Below, piece after piece: positions 63,270-64,000 of a DNA stretch of 64,000 nucleotides. A model generated the notes under the pieces. That model had not been told where the DNA came from, did no database searches, and worked only from the letters and a program-made list of their open reading frames with translations. Position 1 is the stretch's first letter. The number at the start of each line of letters is the position of its first letter. The position numbers and the translations under genes were made by a program. The DNA is from Mycolicibacterium aromaticivorans JS19b1 = JCM 16368 (lineage in GTDB: Bacteria > Actinomycetota > Actinomycetes > Mycobacteriales > Mycobacteriaceae): positions 3,348,001 to 3,412,000 of the forward strand of contig NZ_JALN02000001.1 in NCBI RefSeq assembly GCF_000559085.1, given 5' to 3'.

Positions 63270-64000
63270 TCAGCGCCTGCGTGACACCGCCGCCGCCAGC
63301 GCGCCGCCGACCGCACCCAGCGCCAGCGCCGACGGCACCCCGATGCGTGCCGCCTTGCGTGCGGTGCGGAAATCGCGGATCTCCCAGCCGCGCTCGCGGG
63401 CCAGCTCGCGCAGGTCGGCATCGGGGTTGATCGCGACTGCGGTGCCCACCAGCGACAGCATCGGCACGTCGTTGTAGCTGTCGGAGTACGCGGTGCAGCG
63501 TCTGAGGTTCAGCCCTTCGCGAACGGCCAGCTGCCGCACCGCGTGTGCCTTGCCGACGCCGTGCAGGATGTCGCCCACCAGCCGGCCGGTGAAGACCCCG
63601 TTCTCCGACTCGGCGACCGTCCCCAGCGCGCCGGTGAAGCCGAGCCGGCGGGCGATCGTGCCGGCCAGCTCGTACGGCGTCGCGGTGACCAGCCACACCT
63701 GCTGGCCGGCGTCCAGATGCATCTGCGCCAGTGCCCGGGTGCCCGGCCAGATCTTGTCGGCGATGATCTCGTCGTAGATCTCTTCGCCGACGGCGATCAG
63801 CTCGGCCGTCGAGCGTCCCTCGATGAACGCCAGCGCCTTGCGCCGGCCCTCGGCCACATCGTCGCTGTTCTCCCGGCCGGTGAGCTGAAACTTGGCCTGC
63901 GCGTAGATGAATTTGGCCATGTCGCCGTAGGTGAAGTACTTGCGTGCGGCCAGCCCGCGGCCGAAATGCACCAGCGACGAGCCCTGCACCAACGTGTTGT
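63270..64000 (-). CDS. serB1: HAD-IB family phosphatase (SerB1-like), 5' end outside window
   Basis: At least 243 residues; the reading frame continues through the right edge of the window, so the N-terminal DxDxT nucleophile motif is not visible. Seen are [20 protein letters not shown] (motif II Thr), [20 protein letters not shown] (motif III Lys) and [20 protein letters not shown] (motif IV Asp pair). The C-terminus has a hydrophobic helix [20 protein letters not shown] followed by RRR. Assigned as Rv0505c/serB1 by position and fold; phosphoserine specificity is not certain. Confidence 0.85.
   Translation of the reverse strand, partial: NTLVQGSSLVHFGRGLAARKYFTYGDMAKFIYAQAKFQLTGRENSDDVAEGRRKALAFIEGRSTAELIAVGEEIYDEIIADKIWPGTRALAQMHLDAGQQVWLVTATPYELAGTIARRLGFTGALGTVAESENGVFTGRLVGDILHGVGKAHAVRQLAVREGLNLRRCTAYSDSYNDVPMLSLVGTAVAINPDADLRELARERGWEIRDFRTARKAARIGVPSALALGAVGGALAAAVSRRR

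Overview
This window is a chromosomal segment of a high-GC actinobacterium, almost certainly a Mycobacterium in the broad sense and probably an environmental, rapid-growing Mycolicibacterium-type species. The signs are mycothiol synthesis (mshA), a mycolic acid methyltransferase of the UmaA type, the heparin-binding hemagglutinin hbhA, senX3-regX3, the mycobacterial 33-residue ribosomal protein bS22, many GTG starts and many apparently leaderless genes. From about 11.6 kb to the right end the gene order follows M. tuberculosis Rv0457c to Rv0505c (recalled gene order, not computed), with clear insertions and losses. No rRNA, tRNA, CRISPR array, insertion sequence or phage was seen. Coding density is very high and no gene-free stretch exceeds 300 bases.

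Left part (1-11.5 kb) is accessory relative to that backbone. It holds a DUF559-type endonuclease-like gene bracketed by a 30-base inverted repeat, an FMN split-barrel protein, an SDR, a carboxymuconolactone-decarboxylase/amidohydrolase pair, VOC, DinB-like and PAP2 proteins, a polyphosphate kinase 2 and a membrane protein. A tightly overlapping minus-strand operon (11506 to 7906) then encodes a small DUF2563-like helical protein, a 500-residue protein with a helical N-terminus and a glycine-zipper C-terminus, and three membrane proteins, two of them paralogues. This looks like an effector/immunity locus and is the best candidate here for an undescribed system.

11.5-20.8 kb: a prolyl oligopeptidase (Rv0457c-like), then an inserted catabolic island: a flavin monooxygenase divergent from a butanediol-dehydrogenase-like gene, an SDR, an AcoR/MimR-like GAF regulator, aldehyde dehydrogenase and DUF779. 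A perfectly centred 50-bp nested dyad sits in the divergent promoter region and is a probable regulator binding site.

20.8-30 kb: small membrane proteins, lpdC, ramB with its CMD partner, an acyl-ACP thioesterase, isocitrate lyase, fadB2 and umaA, that is, acetate, fatty-acid and mycolate metabolism. 30-38 kb: a second PPK2, an EPGG-repeat surface protein, a DUF4344 lipoprotein, a TetR regulator, DUF445, an XRE regulator, hbhA, DUF2516, a secreted protein and deoC. 38-46 kb: an LmeA-like protein, a nitrilase-family amidase, a methyltransferase, two DUF2505 proteins, murB, a secreted Ala-rich protein, an L,D-transpeptidase and an SDR. 46-57 kb: a ROK regulator carrying a 24-bp tandem repeat, mshA, YbjN, gpm1, senX3-regX3, an inserted polyprenyl glycosylphosphotransferase, an Rv0495c-like protein, ppx and an Rv0497-like protein. 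57-64 kb: a sugar-phosphate-isomerase-like protein, a thioesterase, proC, a BldC-like HTH, bS22, an epimerase, an acyltransferase, a HadA-like dehydratase and a truncated serB1.

Two themes recur. Many genes have a TANNNT -10 element exactly 6-8 nt before an ATG/GTG and no Shine-Dalgarno, consistent with leaderless transcription, and TAGGCT or TAGGGT recurs at five of them. Several short palindromic or tandem repeats lie at gene ends or inside genes.
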